From assembly GCA_019689615.1 (NCBI GenBank), contig JADGHD010000154.1:1-9372 (forward strand): DNA of 9,372 bases, in the 5' to 3' direction. Made by a program: the position numbers and the translations under genes. The stretch is from Frankia sp. Its GTDB lineage: Bacteria > Actinomycetota > Actinomycetes > Frankiales > Frankiaceae. The notes under the pieces are model-generated. The model had not been told where the DNA came from. It saw nothing but the letters and a program-made list of their open reading frames with translations, and did no database searches. This document shows, piece after piece, positions 1 to 6,784 of this stretch. The number at the start of each line of letters is the position of its first letter. Position 1 is the first letter of the stretch.

Positions 1-77
1 CCGGCCGCGCCGGCCGAGCCCGCGGCGCCCGATGACCCGCCGGCCGGGGCGCCCCGCCCACCGGTCTGCCCGCCACC

Positions 78-1070
78 GTGGCGGTGCGTACCAGCCCGTC
101 CGAGGCGTCCGATGCGCCCGCCCCGCGCGCCGACGCGCCCGAGGCACCCGCCCCGCGCGCCGACGCGCCAGACTCGCTCGAGCAGGCGCGGACCAGCCTG
201 GAGGCGCTCGGCCGGCTGGCCGGCTCGGTCGCGCACGACGTGAACAACCTGCTGTCGGTCATCACCAACTACGCCGAGTTCGTCGCCGCCGCGATCGACG
301 AGGCCGCGGCCCGCTCGGCCGCGGGCGGGCAGGCGGACTGCGACGGTGACCCGGCCGCGGCCTGGGAGGCCGTCCGCCGCGACATCGCCCAGATCCGCCG
401 GGCCGGCGAGCTGGCCACCGAGCTGAACGCCCAGCTGCTCGCCTACGCCAGGCAGCGGTCGTCCCAGCTCACGCTGGTCAGCCTGAACGACGTGGCCCGC
501 CGCGCGGTGGCGCTGCTCGACCGGGCGTTCGGCGACGCGATCGAGATCCGGGTCCAGCTCGCCGACGACCTCTGGCCGGTGCTGGCCATCCCGATCCGGC
601 TGGAGCAGGCCGTGGTCAACCTGATGACCAACGCCCGCGACGCCATGCCGAACGGCGGCATGCTCACCCTGGCCACCAGGAACGTCATGCTCCCCGGCGG
701 CCCGTGCCCGGCGGCCGCGGCCGGCGCGTCGCCCGGGGCAGCCGCCGGACCGGCCGAGGCCGCGCCGGCCGGCAACGGCCAGGGCAGGAGCGCCGCGCCC
801 TGCCTCAGCGAGGCCACCGGCTCGGCCGCCGGGCGCCGGTCGGTGCTGCTGCGGGTGACCGACACCGGTACCGGGATGGCCCCCTGGCTGCGGGCGCGCG
901 CGGTGGAGCCGTACGTGACGACGAAGGCCGCCAGCGGCGGCACCGGGCTGGGCCTGACGGTCGTGCGCGACGTCGTCACCGAGGCCGGCGGCGAGGTCCG
1001 GATCTCCTCCCAGGTCGCCGCCGGCACGACGGTCAGCATCCTGCTGCCCGCGGCCGAGCCGGCCGGCTGA
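78..1070 (+). CDS. Soluble sensor histidine kinase (HisKA + HATPase_c), possibly the C-terminal part of a larger protein
   Basis: A 330-residue kinase core. Seen: a low-complexity Ala/Pro/Asp head (about 1-32) built on a tandem repeat; an H-box with AHDVNNLL, phospho-acceptor His53; an N-box NLMTNARDAM (Asn181, Asn185); a G1 box DTGTGM (Asp262); an F-box-like VEPYVTTK (277-283); and a G2 box GGTGLGL (287-293). The H-box and N-box style resembles NtrB-like and hybrid kinases. It should autophosphorylate His53 and pass phosphate to a response regulator; none is adjacent within the window. No membrane segment, PAS or GAF domain is visible. An Ala/Gly/Pro-rich stretch (about 207-253) is inserted between N-box and G1. 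The GTG at 78 is the first usual start after an in-frame TGA at 33-35, but no Shine-Dalgarno precedes it and coding-like composition continues upstream, so the N-terminus is uncertain. The kinase call is secure; its signal and partner are unknown. Confidence 0.88.
   Translation: MAVRTSPSEASDAPAPRADAPEAPAPRADAPDSLEQARTSLEALGRLAGSVAHDVNNLLSVITNYAEFVAAAIDEAAARSAAGGQADCDGDPAAAWEAVRRDIAQIRRAGELATELNAQLLAYARQRSSQLTLVSLNDVARRAVALLDRAFGDAIEIRVQLADDLWPVLAIPIRLEQAVVNLMTNARDAMPNGGMLTLATRNVMLPGGPCPAAAAGASPGAAAGPAEAAPAGNGQGRSAAPCLSEATGSAAGRRSVLLRVTDTGTGMAPWLRARAVEPYVTTKAASGGTGLGLTVVRDVVTEAGGEVRISSQVAAGTTVSILLPAAEPAG
111..170 (+). repeat. Two-copy 30-bp tandem repeat in the kinase N-terminus
   Basis: Positions 111-140 and 141-170 match at 27 of 30 bases. 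Each copy encodes ten residues of the pattern DAPAPRADAP / EAPAPRADAP. The repeat is in frame, so copy-number change would only lengthen or shorten the disordered head of the kinase. Confidence 0.85.
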
Positions 1071-1130
1071 CGGGCGGGGCGCCGGCCGCGGGCGGCGAGG
1101 ACTTCCTGCGGCTTCCCGCCGGGCAGGCCC

Positions 1131-1859
1131 TCAGGCCAGCGGTGGCGTGTCGGCGTCCAGGTCGGCCAGGCCCAGGCGGGCCATCCGCCGGTTGTACGCC
1201 GCGCGGCCGGCCTGCTCCAGCTCGAACGTCCGCTGGACCCGGTGGCGCACCCGGGCCCGGTCCTCGTCGCTCGTGCAGTGCCGGGCGAGCACCGTCCGGC
1301 CGAGCCGCATGTGGAACTGCTCGTCCGGCAGGATCTTGTCGAGGGCGGCGGCGACGTCAGCCGGCAGCCGCGGCCGGATCGCCACCATCGCGTTCGCCGC
1401 GCCGATCTCCCCGGTCACGTTGTGCGCCGCGACCCGCTCCAGGGTGTCCGCGCCCGACGGGTACCAGCCGTCGATCCACTCCTCCCACTCCGGCTCCGGC
1501 CGCCAGCGGTCGAGCGAGCTCACGCCGCGGCGGTCCAGCGCCCGCATCAGCAGCTGGTAGTGCCGGGCCTCGTCCCGCACCTGGCGCGCGAGCAGGGTGA
1601 ACGCGTCGTCCTGCGGGGTGTCGGCCAGCCAGCGGCCGATGAACTCGGCGGCCCGCTTCTCGTAGTACGCCTGGAAGCAGAGCCACTCGATGAGCTCGGG
1701 CTCGCTCATCGGCCGGTTGAAGAAGCTCGCCTCCTCGGCCGGCAGCGCGGCCCGCGCGGTCTCCAGCCCGGTGACCAGCTCGTCGTAGAACTGGCCGGTG
1801 GCCGAGCCGCGCGACCGGGCGCCCGCCGCCGTGCCGGTGCCCGCCGTGGTCGCCGTCAT
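1131..1859 (-). CDS. Ferritin-like diiron-carboxylate protein (putative oxidase/oxygenase)
   Basis: A 242-residue, largely helical protein carrying a complete ferritin-like diiron ligand pattern in two matched halves: Glu67 (YYEKRA) with Glu97 and His100 (DEARH), and Glu151 (GEIGA) with Glu180 and His183 (DEQFH). The Glu-to-ExxH spacing is 30 and 29 residues, as expected for a four-helix bundle binding two irons. The family includes PaaA/BoxB-type oxygenase subunits, MiaE, rubrerythrins and aldehyde or amine oxygenases; I cannot place it more narrowly. The first 22 residues are Ala/Thr/Gly-rich and probably disordered. The ATG overlaps the ferredoxin stop by 4 bp and is preceded by a GGAGGAG ribosome site inside the ferredoxin gene, so the two are probably translationally coupled. 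Inference: it accepts electrons from that ferredoxin to activate O2 on an unknown substrate. An iron or peroxide scavenging role is possible, but the operon argues for metabolism. Confidence 0.8.
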   Translation of the reverse strand: MTATTAGTGTAAGARSRGSATGQFYDELVTGLETARAALPAEEASFFNRPMSEPELIEWLCFQAYYEKRAAEFIGRWLADTPQDDAFTLLARQVRDEARHYQLLMRALDRRGVSSLDRWRPEPEWEEWIDGWYPSGADTLERVAAHNVTGEIGAANAMVAIRPRLPADVAAALDKILPDEQFHMRLGRTVLARHCTSDEDRARVRHRVQRTFELEQAGRAAYNRRMARLGLADLDADTPPLA

Positions 1860-2275
1860 CGCCTCTCCTCCGCTCGCGCTCCCGCCGCCGTCGTGCCCGC
1901 CGTCGATGCCGCGGCGCCGCCGGCCGCGGCCGTGGCCCGCGGGATCGCGGCGACCAGTGCCGTGTCCGCCCCGACCGGGCCGAGGGTGCTGGCCCCGCCC
2001 GGCTCGCGCAGCGGGGCCGGCCGGCCGGGCAGTGGGTGGTAGAAGAACACCTCAGCGTCGCCGATGTGCGGGGCGTCCGGGCCGTCCGGGTCGATGTCGC
2101 GGTCCCAGCTGATCGCGTCCACCGGGCAGCTGCGGGCGCAGGCGCCGCAGTCGATGCACTCCTCCGGGTGGATGTACAGCTTGCGCGCTCCCTCGTAGAT
2201 GCAGTCGACCGGGCAGTCGTCCACGCAGGAGCGGTCCATCACGTCGACGCAGGCGGCGCCGATCACGTAGGCCAT
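1856..2275 (-). CDS. fdxA: Seven-iron ferredoxin, [3Fe-4S][4Fe-4S], FdxA type
   Basis: A 139-residue soluble electron carrier. Seen: a start MAYVIGAACVDVMD typical of actinobacterial FdxA, and the seven-iron cysteine pattern. By comparison with Azotobacter ferredoxin I, Cys9, Cys17 and Cys50 should hold the [3Fe-4S] cluster and Cys21, Cys40, Cys43 and Cys46 the [4Fe-4S] cluster; Cys25 matches the free cysteine of that family. The C-terminal segment (about 73-112, FFYHPLPGRPAPL then GPVGADTALVAAIP) also matches mycobacterial-type FdxA. A further ~27-residue Ala/Thr-rich tail is extra and overlaps the ribosome site and first bases of the ferritin-like gene. The ATG at 2275 has GGAGGGAGG upstream at a rather long spacing. 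It lies 31 bp after the amidohydrolase stop, so it is almost certainly cotranscribed and a plausible redox partner of the downstream diiron protein. Confidence 0.93.
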   Translation of the reverse strand: MAYVIGAACVDVMDRSCVDDCPVDCIYEGARKLYIHPEECIDCGACARSCPVDAISWDRDIDPDGPDAPHIGDAEVFFYHPLPGRPAPLREPGGASTLGPVGADTALVAAIPRATAAAGGAAASTAGTTAAGARAEERR

Positions 2276-2306
2276 GGTCGTCTCGCCTCCCTCCGGCGCC
2301 CGCCGG

Positions 2307-3602
2307 TCAGCTGCCGCTGGCGGCCGCGGCCGCCGCCATGGCCACCCCGGCCCGCCGGCGGGGCAGCGGCCGGCCAGCCGGGCTCTCGCCCGCCTCGGCT
2401 GCCGCCTGGGCGGCCGCGCTGAACGGGCCGGTCGCCTCGATCCAGGTGCCCGCGCGCACGCAGCCCACCGGGGCCAGCCGGCGGGTGGCGGTGACGGTCT
2501 CGAACCCGTCGGAGAACTCGACCGGGCCCTCGTCGATCCGCAGCACGCTGACCTCGGCCGACCGGCCGATCCCGAGCGTGCCCAGCTCGTCCGCGCGCCG
2601 GATCGCCGCCGCGCTGTTCACGGTCGCCATCGCGATCACGTCGCGCAGCTCGACGCCGAGCGACCAGATCTTGGAGAGGGTCTCCGGCAGCGAGTAGACC
2701 GGGCCGTCCTCGTTGAACAGGTTCAGGTCGGTGCTGACGGTGTCCGGCAGGTAGCCGAGGTCGATCAGCGCCCTGGCGGCGGCGAACCGGAAGTCCGAGC
2801 CGGAGTGGCCGACGTCGAGGCGCACCCCGCGCTCCACCGCGGCGGCGAACGTCGGGTGCACGGCGGTGCCGTCGTCGACGACCGCGCCGGAGTGGCCGCG
2901 GAAGGCGTGCGTGACGATGTCGCCCGAGCGCAGGGCAGCCAGCGCGTCGAGGTTCGCCAGGCTCGCCGTGTACGGGTAGCGGCCGAGGTGGATCATGATC
3001 GGCCGCTCGCCGGCGATGCTCTTGGCGCCCTCCAGGAACGGCGACACCCGGGCGTCGTCGGTGGTCGTCGCCCGGACCTTGAAGCCGACGACGAAGTCCC
3101 GGTGCTCCTCCAGCGCCGCCGCGGCGGCGTCCAGGTCGAGGTTGCGCAGGTCGTTGGCGATCTCGAGGCGGTGCGCGATGAAGTCCTTGGTCGCCAGGTA
3201 GAGCAGGCACGGGTCCATGAACGCGAGCACCCTGGTCCGCACGCCGGGGCTCTGCGCGAACGCCCGCGAGATCCCGAGCGTGCGCACCCCGGAGGTGCCG
3301 CCGTCGACGACCACCGGCACGCCGGTCTCGACGCCGGCCCGGTCCGGGTGCACGCAGAAGTCGCCGAGCCCGGGGTAGACGTGGACGTGCAGGTCGATCA
3401 GGCCGGGCGTGACGATCAGCCCGGCGCAGTCGACCACCGTGACGTCGTCCGCGCCGGCCGCCGCCGGCTGGGTGTACGCGGCGCCCACGCCGGGGCCGAC
3501 GGCGGCGATCAGCCCGTCCACGCAGACGACGTCCGCGACCATGTCGGTGCCGGCCGCCGGGTCGATCACCCGGCCGCCGGCGAGAACCGTGACGCTGGCC
3601 AT
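2307..3602 (-). CDS. Metal-dependent amidohydrolase / deacetylase family (dihydroorotase-like)
   Basis: A 431-residue amidohydrolase-superfamily enzyme. Seen: a small N-terminal beta segment VTVLAGGRVIDPA; the metal site HVH (His72, His74) in PGLIDLHVHVYPG; a likely carboxylated bridging lysine Lys175 (VVGFKVRAT); His205 (PIMIHLG); His232 (IVTHAF); and catalytic Asp292 (VSTDLNLF). All ligands for a two-metal subtype I site are present. The pattern resembles the EF_0837/AHA_3915 deacetylase-like group, whose physiological substrates are mostly unassigned, so hydrolysis of an N-acyl, cyclic amide or ester bond is all that can be said. About 30 C-terminal residues are an Ala/Arg-rich tail. The ATG at 3602 is chosen because GGAG lies 4 bases upstream and the protein opens like its family; the frame stays open to 3815, but that stretch is Arg/Pro junk. 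It is the first gene of the operon and is divergent from a LysR regulator. Confidence 0.9.
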   Translation of the reverse strand: MASVTVLAGGRVIDPAAGTDMVADVVCVDGLIAAVGPGVGAAYTQPAAAGADDVTVVDCAGLIVTPGLIDLHVHVYPGLGDFCVHPDRAGVETGVPVVVDGGTSGVRTLGISRAFAQSPGVRTRVLAFMDPCLLYLATKDFIAHRLEIANDLRNLDLDAAAAALEEHRDFVVGFKVRATTTDDARVSPFLEGAKSIAGERPIMIHLGRYPYTASLANLDALAALRSGDIVTHAFRGHSGAVVDDGTAVHPTFAAAVERGVRLDVGHSGSDFRFAAARALIDLGYLPDTVSTDLNLFNEDGPVYSLPETLSKIWSLGVELRDVIAMATVNSAAAIRRADELGTLGIGRSAEVSVLRIDEGPVEFSDGFETVTATRRLAPVGCVRAGTWIEATGPFSAAAQAAAEAGESPAGRPLPRRRAGVAMAAAAAASGS

Positions 3603-3604
3603 CT

Positions 3605-3611
3605 CACTCCG
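3605..3611 (-). promoter_or_regulatory. Shine-Dalgarno fixing the amidohydrolase start
   Basis: On the minus strand CGGAGTG precedes the ATG at 3602, with GGAG about four bases from it. This supports 3602 over the longer open frame reaching 3815. Confidence 0.7.
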
Positions 3612-3918
3612 ATCTGCGGCCAGCCAGGCGGGCGGCGGCCCGAGGCGCGCGGGTGTGGTCGGCGCGCGGGGCGCGTGACCGGGGCGCTTGCGGGCGCGGG
3701 TGGCCGCCTGGCAGCCACCGCTGGCAGGTGGTGCGCGGGGAGGGAACGAGGGCCGGTGCCGCGGCTGCCCCCGGGGGGAGAGGTGGCTGGGCTCAGCCGG
3801 GCACCGGCTGGTCACTCGCGGCGTCGTCGCCGCTGGCCGCCCGCGCCGTCGCGGGCCGTTCTGCCGTCATGCTCGCGCCAGCGGGCGCGTCCGGTCCAAG
3901 ACGCGAACCTGTCCGCGC

Positions 3919-3937
3919 CTATAGCCGTTCTCTATAG
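3919..3937. promoter_or_regulatory. LysR-type operator candidate, CTATAG-N7-CTATAG (contains ATAG-N7-CTAT)
   Basis: Two perfect copies of the palindrome CTATAG are separated by seven bases (CCGTTCT). Read from 3921 to 3935 this is ATAG-N7-CTAT, with a T-N11-A core (T3922, A3934), the standard recognition form of LysR-family regulators and the half-site form known for OxyR. Flanking GCGC (3915-3918) and CGC (3938-3940) extend the symmetry. It is an AT-rich island in a very GC-rich spacer directly between a lysR gene and its divergent target, so a regulator binding site is the natural reading. Confidence 0.7.
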
Positions 3938-4055
3938 CGCCAGCTCAGCCGGGCCTTCGCCGGTCCGGCCGGCGGCTGGTCTGGCCGGCGGGCCACCGGG
4001 CGGGCAGCGCGGCGCGGCGGCGGGCGACGATACGGCGGCGCAACGATGGAGGGCT

Positions 4056-4071
4056 ACGGTGCCCCTACCGT
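4056..4071. promoter_or_regulatory. Dyad ACGGT-N6-ACCGT overlapping the LysR start codon
   Basis: Perfect 5-bp inverted repeat with a 6-base spacer. T4055 and A4067 form a T-N11-A spacing as in LysR operators. It overlaps the GTG at 4070, so binding here could mediate autorepression. The evidence is only symmetry and position. Confidence 0.35.
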
Positions 4072-4987
4072 GAGCAGTCCCAGCCGGCACCTGTTCAGCC
4101 TGCGGCAGGCCGCCTACTTCGTCGCGGTCGCCGAGGAGCGGTCGTTCACGGCCGCGGCCGCGCGCCTGCGCGTGGCGCAGCCGTCGTTGTCCCAGCAGGT
4201 CCGGGCGCTGGAGCGGCAGCTCGGCGCCGACCTGCTGGAACGCACCAGCCGCGGGGTCACGCTCACCCCGGCCGGCCGGGCCTTCCTGGACGCGGCCCGC
4301 GGCGTGCTCGCCGACGCGGGCGCGGCCGTCGCCCGGGCCCGGGCGGCCGCCGGGCTCGACGCCGGCACGCTGCACGTGGCGACCGTGACCTCGCTGGCCA
4401 CCTGGGTGCTGCCGGCCGCGGTCGCCGCCTGGCGGCGCCGCTACGCCGACGTGCCGCTGCGGGTGACCGAGTTCCCCGACCGGATGGGCCTGCGGGAGTG
4501 GATGGCCGAGGGCCGGGCCGACGTGGCCGTCGGCGCCCGCCCGCCGGACTGGGCCGGGCCGGTGCGCTGGCTGGGCGACGAGCGGTACGTGCTCGCCGTC
4601 CCCGCCGACGACCCGCGCGCCGGCGCCACCGGCGTGCCGCTCGCCGACTTCGCCGGCGCCGACTGGGTGATGTACGCGCCGGGGCACGGCATGCGGACGC
4701 TGCTGCTGGAGGCGTGCGGGGCCGCCGGGTTCACGCCGCGCGGGGTGGTCGAGTCCCGCAACGTCGACGCCGCCGCCAGGTTCGCCGCCGCGGGCGTTGG
4801 GGTCGCGCTGGTCCCGGACGCGGCGATGCGCGGCGACCTGGCCGCCCATCGGGTGGAGCTCGCGGACGCGCCGGTGGTCGCGGTGGTCGGGTTCGCCAGG
4901 GCGGCGTTCTCCCCGGCCGCCGTGGCCTTCCTGGACCTGCTCACCTCACTGCCAGTGCCCGGCCTGACCCGGCCGGGGGCGGCGTAG
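4070..4987 (+). CDS. LysR-family transcriptional regulator
   Basis: A 305-residue LysR-type regulator from GTG 4070. Seen: an N-terminal winged helix-turn-helix (about 9-68) with FSLRQAAYFVAVAEERSFT, the hallmark AAARLRVAQPSLSQQVRALE and LGADLLERTSRGVTLTPAG; a linker helix (about 70-95); then an effector domain opening with GTLHVATVTSLATWVLP and a second lobe around SRNVDAAARFAAAGVGVALVPDAA. Such proteins bind DNA as tetramers and change target expression when a small molecule occupies the effector domain. The divergent amidohydrolase-ferredoxin-diiron operon is the obvious target, so the inducer is probably its substrate or product. Start is uncertain: an in-frame ATG at 4046 lacks a ribosome site, and a GGAGGG at 4048-4053 is 16 bases from the GTG, so weak or leaderless initiation is possible. 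Ends 15 bp before the convergent aidB-like gene. Confidence 0.93.
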   Translation: MSSPSRHLFSLRQAAYFVAVAEERSFTAAAARLRVAQPSLSQQVRALERQLGADLLERTSRGVTLTPAGRAFLDAARGVLADAGAAVARARAAAGLDAGTLHVATVTSLATWVLPAAVAAWRRRYADVPLRVTEFPDRMGLREWMAEGRADVAVGARPPDWAGPVRWLGDERYVLAVPADDPRAGATGVPLADFAGADWVMYAPGHGMRTLLLEACGAAGFTPRGVVESRNVDAAARFAAAGVGVALVPDAAMRGDLAAHRVELADAPVVAVVGFARAAFSPAAVAFLDLLTSLPVPGLTRPGAA

Positions 4988-5003
4988 GCCGGGGAGCGGG
5001 CCT
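4986..5003. terminator. Short hairpin between convergent stop codons
   Basis: AGGCC (4986-4990) and GGCCT (4999-5003) can pair around an 8-base loop. The stem touches the LysR TAG (4985-4987) and the aidB-like stop (5003-5005). It has only five base pairs and no T-run on either strand, so a bidirectional terminator role is only a possibility. Confidence 0.25.
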
Positions 5004-6784
5004 CAGCGGGTGGCCGGCGGGATGCGGGCGATCAGCGCGCCGACGTCGCTGCCGGGTGGCAGCGTGCCGTACGCCCGGCCGCCCTCGCCGGCCAGCCGGG
5101 TGGCGACGAAGGTGTCCGCCACCGCCGCCGGGGCGTGCCGGACCAGCAGCGACGCCTGCAGCACCAGCGCCAGCCGCTCGACCAGCCGGCGGGCCCCGAA
5201 CTCCAGCTCGAACGGCCCGACGCTGGCCAGGCCGGCGAGGTCGCGGCGGACCTCGTCCCAGGCGTCGTCCAGCCGGTGGTCTGCGCCCGCGGCCCGTTCC
5301 ACCTCCTGCTCGTAGGCCGCCAGCGCCGCGGGCTCGCGGGCCAGCGCCCGCAGCACGTCCAGGGCGTTGACGTTGCCGGCGCCCTCCCAGATCCCGTTGA
5401 GCGGCGCCTCCCGGTAGAGCCGCGGCATCCCGGACTCCTCGGTGTAGCCGTTGCCGCCCAGGCACTCCAGCGCCTCGGCGACGAACGCCGGCTGCCGCTT
5501 GCAGATCCAGTACTTGGCGAGCGCCACCCCCAGCCGGGTGAACGCCCGCTCCGCGTCGTCGCCGCGGGCACCGCGGTCGATCGCCCCGGCCAGGCGCAGG
5601 ATGAGGGTGGTCGCCGCCTCCGACTCCAGCGTCAGGTCGGCGAGCACGTTGCGCATCAGCGGCTTGTCGATCAGCAGCGAGCCGAACGCCGAGCGGTAGC
5701 GGCAGTGGTGCGCCGCCTGCATCAGCGCCGCCCGCATGCCGGCCGCCGAGCCGAGGGCCGAGTCGAACCTGGTCATCGCGACCATCTCGATGATCGTGCG
5801 GACCCCGCGGCCCTCCGGGCCGACCAGCCAGCCGACGGTGTCGTCGAACTCCGGCTCGGCGCTGGCGTTCGACCGGTTGCCGAGCTTGTCCTTCAGCCGC
5901 TGGATCCGGAACGTGTTGCGGGAGCCGTCCGGCAGCACCCGCGGCACCAGGAAGCACGACAGCCCGCCCGGGGCCTGCGCCAGCACCAGGAACAGGTCGC
6001 TCATCGGCGCGCTGGTGAACCACTTGTGCCCGCGCAGCCGGTAGGTTCCGTCCGGGCAGGGCACGGCGACGGTGGAGTTCGTCCGCACGTCCGAGCCGCC
6101 CTGCTTCTCGGTCATCCCCATGCCGGCGACCAGGCCCAGCTTCTTGGCAGCCGGGCGCAGGCCCGGGTCGTACACCCGGCTGGTCAGCAGCGGCTCGTAG
6201 GTGGCGGCCAGCTCCTTGTTGGCGCGCAGCGCTGGCACCACCGCGTAGGTCATCGCGACCGGGCAGAAGTGGCCCTGCTCGACCGTGCTCCAGACCAGCC
6301 CGCCGGCGGCCCTGGCGACGTGCGCTCCTGGGCGGGCGTCCGCCCACGCGGCGCCGGCCAGGCCCTCCCGGACCGCCACGTCCATCAGCGCGTGCCAGGA
6401 CGGGTGGAACTCGACCTCGTCGATCCGGTTGCCGTAGCGGTCGTGGGTGCGCAGCTCCGGCGGGAAGCGGTTGGCCTCGTCGCCCCAGCGGGCCGCCTGC
6501 TCAGAGCCGGCAAGGCAGCCGAGGCGGTGCAGGTCGTCGAGGTACCAGGAGGCACCCTCGCGGGCGACCCCGTCCAGCAGCACCGGGTCGTCGGCGACGT
6601 TGTGGTCGATCAGCGGCGGCGGCTGGTTGGTCACCTCGTGGGTGGTGAACGGCCGCGAGCGGGGCCGCGGCCCGGCCTCGGCCACCCGCCCCGCGGCCGC
6701 GGCACCCGTGGCGGCGCCCTCGGGGGATGGACCGGCGGACGTGGCGGCGTTCACTCGTCCCGCCGCGCCAGGTGGTGCCGTCAT
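5003..6784 (-). CDS. aidB: AidB-type acyl-CoA dehydrogenase family flavoprotein
   Basis: A 593-residue FAD-dependent acyl-CoA dehydrogenase-fold protein of the AidB clade. Seen: the AidB opening motif HEVTNQPPPL (49-58) and DHNVADDP; the flavin loop GMGMTEKQGGSDV (221-233); GHKWFTSAP (252-260); LGNRSNASAEPEFD (301-314); and the clade signature LGGNGYTEESGMPRLYREAPLNGIWEG followed by NVNALDVLRAL (442-481). E. coli AidB (541 aa) is induced by alkylating agents, binds DNA through its C-terminal domain and has weak isovaleryl-CoA dehydrogenase activity; its true reaction remains debated. Here an extra ~45-residue Ala/Pro/Gly head precedes the conserved core. The ATG at 6784 is supported by a near-perfect AGGAGGT eight bases upstream. 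No Ada-like regulator is adjacent. It follows the phosphatase gene on the same strand after 135 bp. AidB clade is secure; DNA repair rather than acyl-CoA metabolism is not established. Confidence 0.92.
   Translation of the reverse strand: MTAPPGAAGRVNAATSAGPSPEGAATGAAAAGRVAEAGPRPRSRPFTTHEVTNQPPPLIDHNVADDPVLLDGVAREGASWYLDDLHRLGCLAGSEQAARWGDEANRFPPELRTHDRYGNRIDEVEFHPSWHALMDVAVREGLAGAAWADARPGAHVARAAGGLVWSTVEQGHFCPVAMTYAVVPALRANKELAATYEPLLTSRVYDPGLRPAAKKLGLVAGMGMTEKQGGSDVRTNSTVAVPCPDGTYRLRGHKWFTSAPMSDLFLVLAQAPGGLSCFLVPRVLPDGSRNTFRIQRLKDKLGNRSNASAEPEFDDTVGWLVGPEGRGVRTIIEMVAMTRFDSALGSAAGMRAALMQAAHHCRYRSAFGSLLIDKPLMRNVLADLTLESEAATTLILRLAGAIDRGARGDDAERAFTRLGVALAKYWICKRQPAFVAEALECLGGNGYTEESGMPRLYREAPLNGIWEGAGNVNALDVLRALAREPAALAAYEQEVERAAGADHRLDDAWDEVRRDLAGLASVGPFELEFGARRLVERLALVLQASLLVRHAPAAVADTFVATRLAGEGGRAYGTLPPGSDVGALIARIPPATR

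Larger units (their letters stand above)
3603..4069. promoter_or_regulatory. Divergent intergenic region between amidohydrolase operon and LysR gene
   Basis: A 467-bp non-coding region that should hold both divergent promoters. Short open frames here have no ribosome sites and look like GC-rich read-through. The only clear low-GC signal is the CTATAG pair at 3919-3937, closer to the LysR gene (133 bp before 4070) than to the amidohydrolase (318 bp after 3602), implying a long leader on the operon side or a further promoter. A weaker dyad CCACC-N7-GGTGG lies at 3715-3731. I could not identify convincing -35/-10 pairs on either strand. Confidence 0.6.

Noticed and set aside
1071..1130. Terminator between the convergent kinase and ferritin-like genes
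   Set aside because: Only 4-5 bp GC-rich pairings are possible and no T-run is seen; nothing distinct from background.
3708..3731. Direct repeat CTGGCAG (13-bp period) and dyad CCACC-N7-GGTGG
   Set aside because: Short GC-rich repeats are frequent in this composition; no positional support beyond being in the spacer.
3603..3815. N-terminal extension of the amidohydrolase to 3815
   Set aside because: The extra 71 residues are Arg/Pro-rich and unlike the family; ATG 3602 has its own GGAG and a family-like beginning.
2274..4073. A 599-codon plus-strand open frame antisense to the amidohydrolase
   Set aside because: It has no recognisable domain and lies over a gene with full catalytic motifs and a good ribosome site; shadow frame.
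3932..4849. A 305-codon minus-strand open frame antisense to the LysR gene
   Set aside because: Gly/Arg/His/Pro-rich shadow of a well-defined LysR protein, with no ribosome site.
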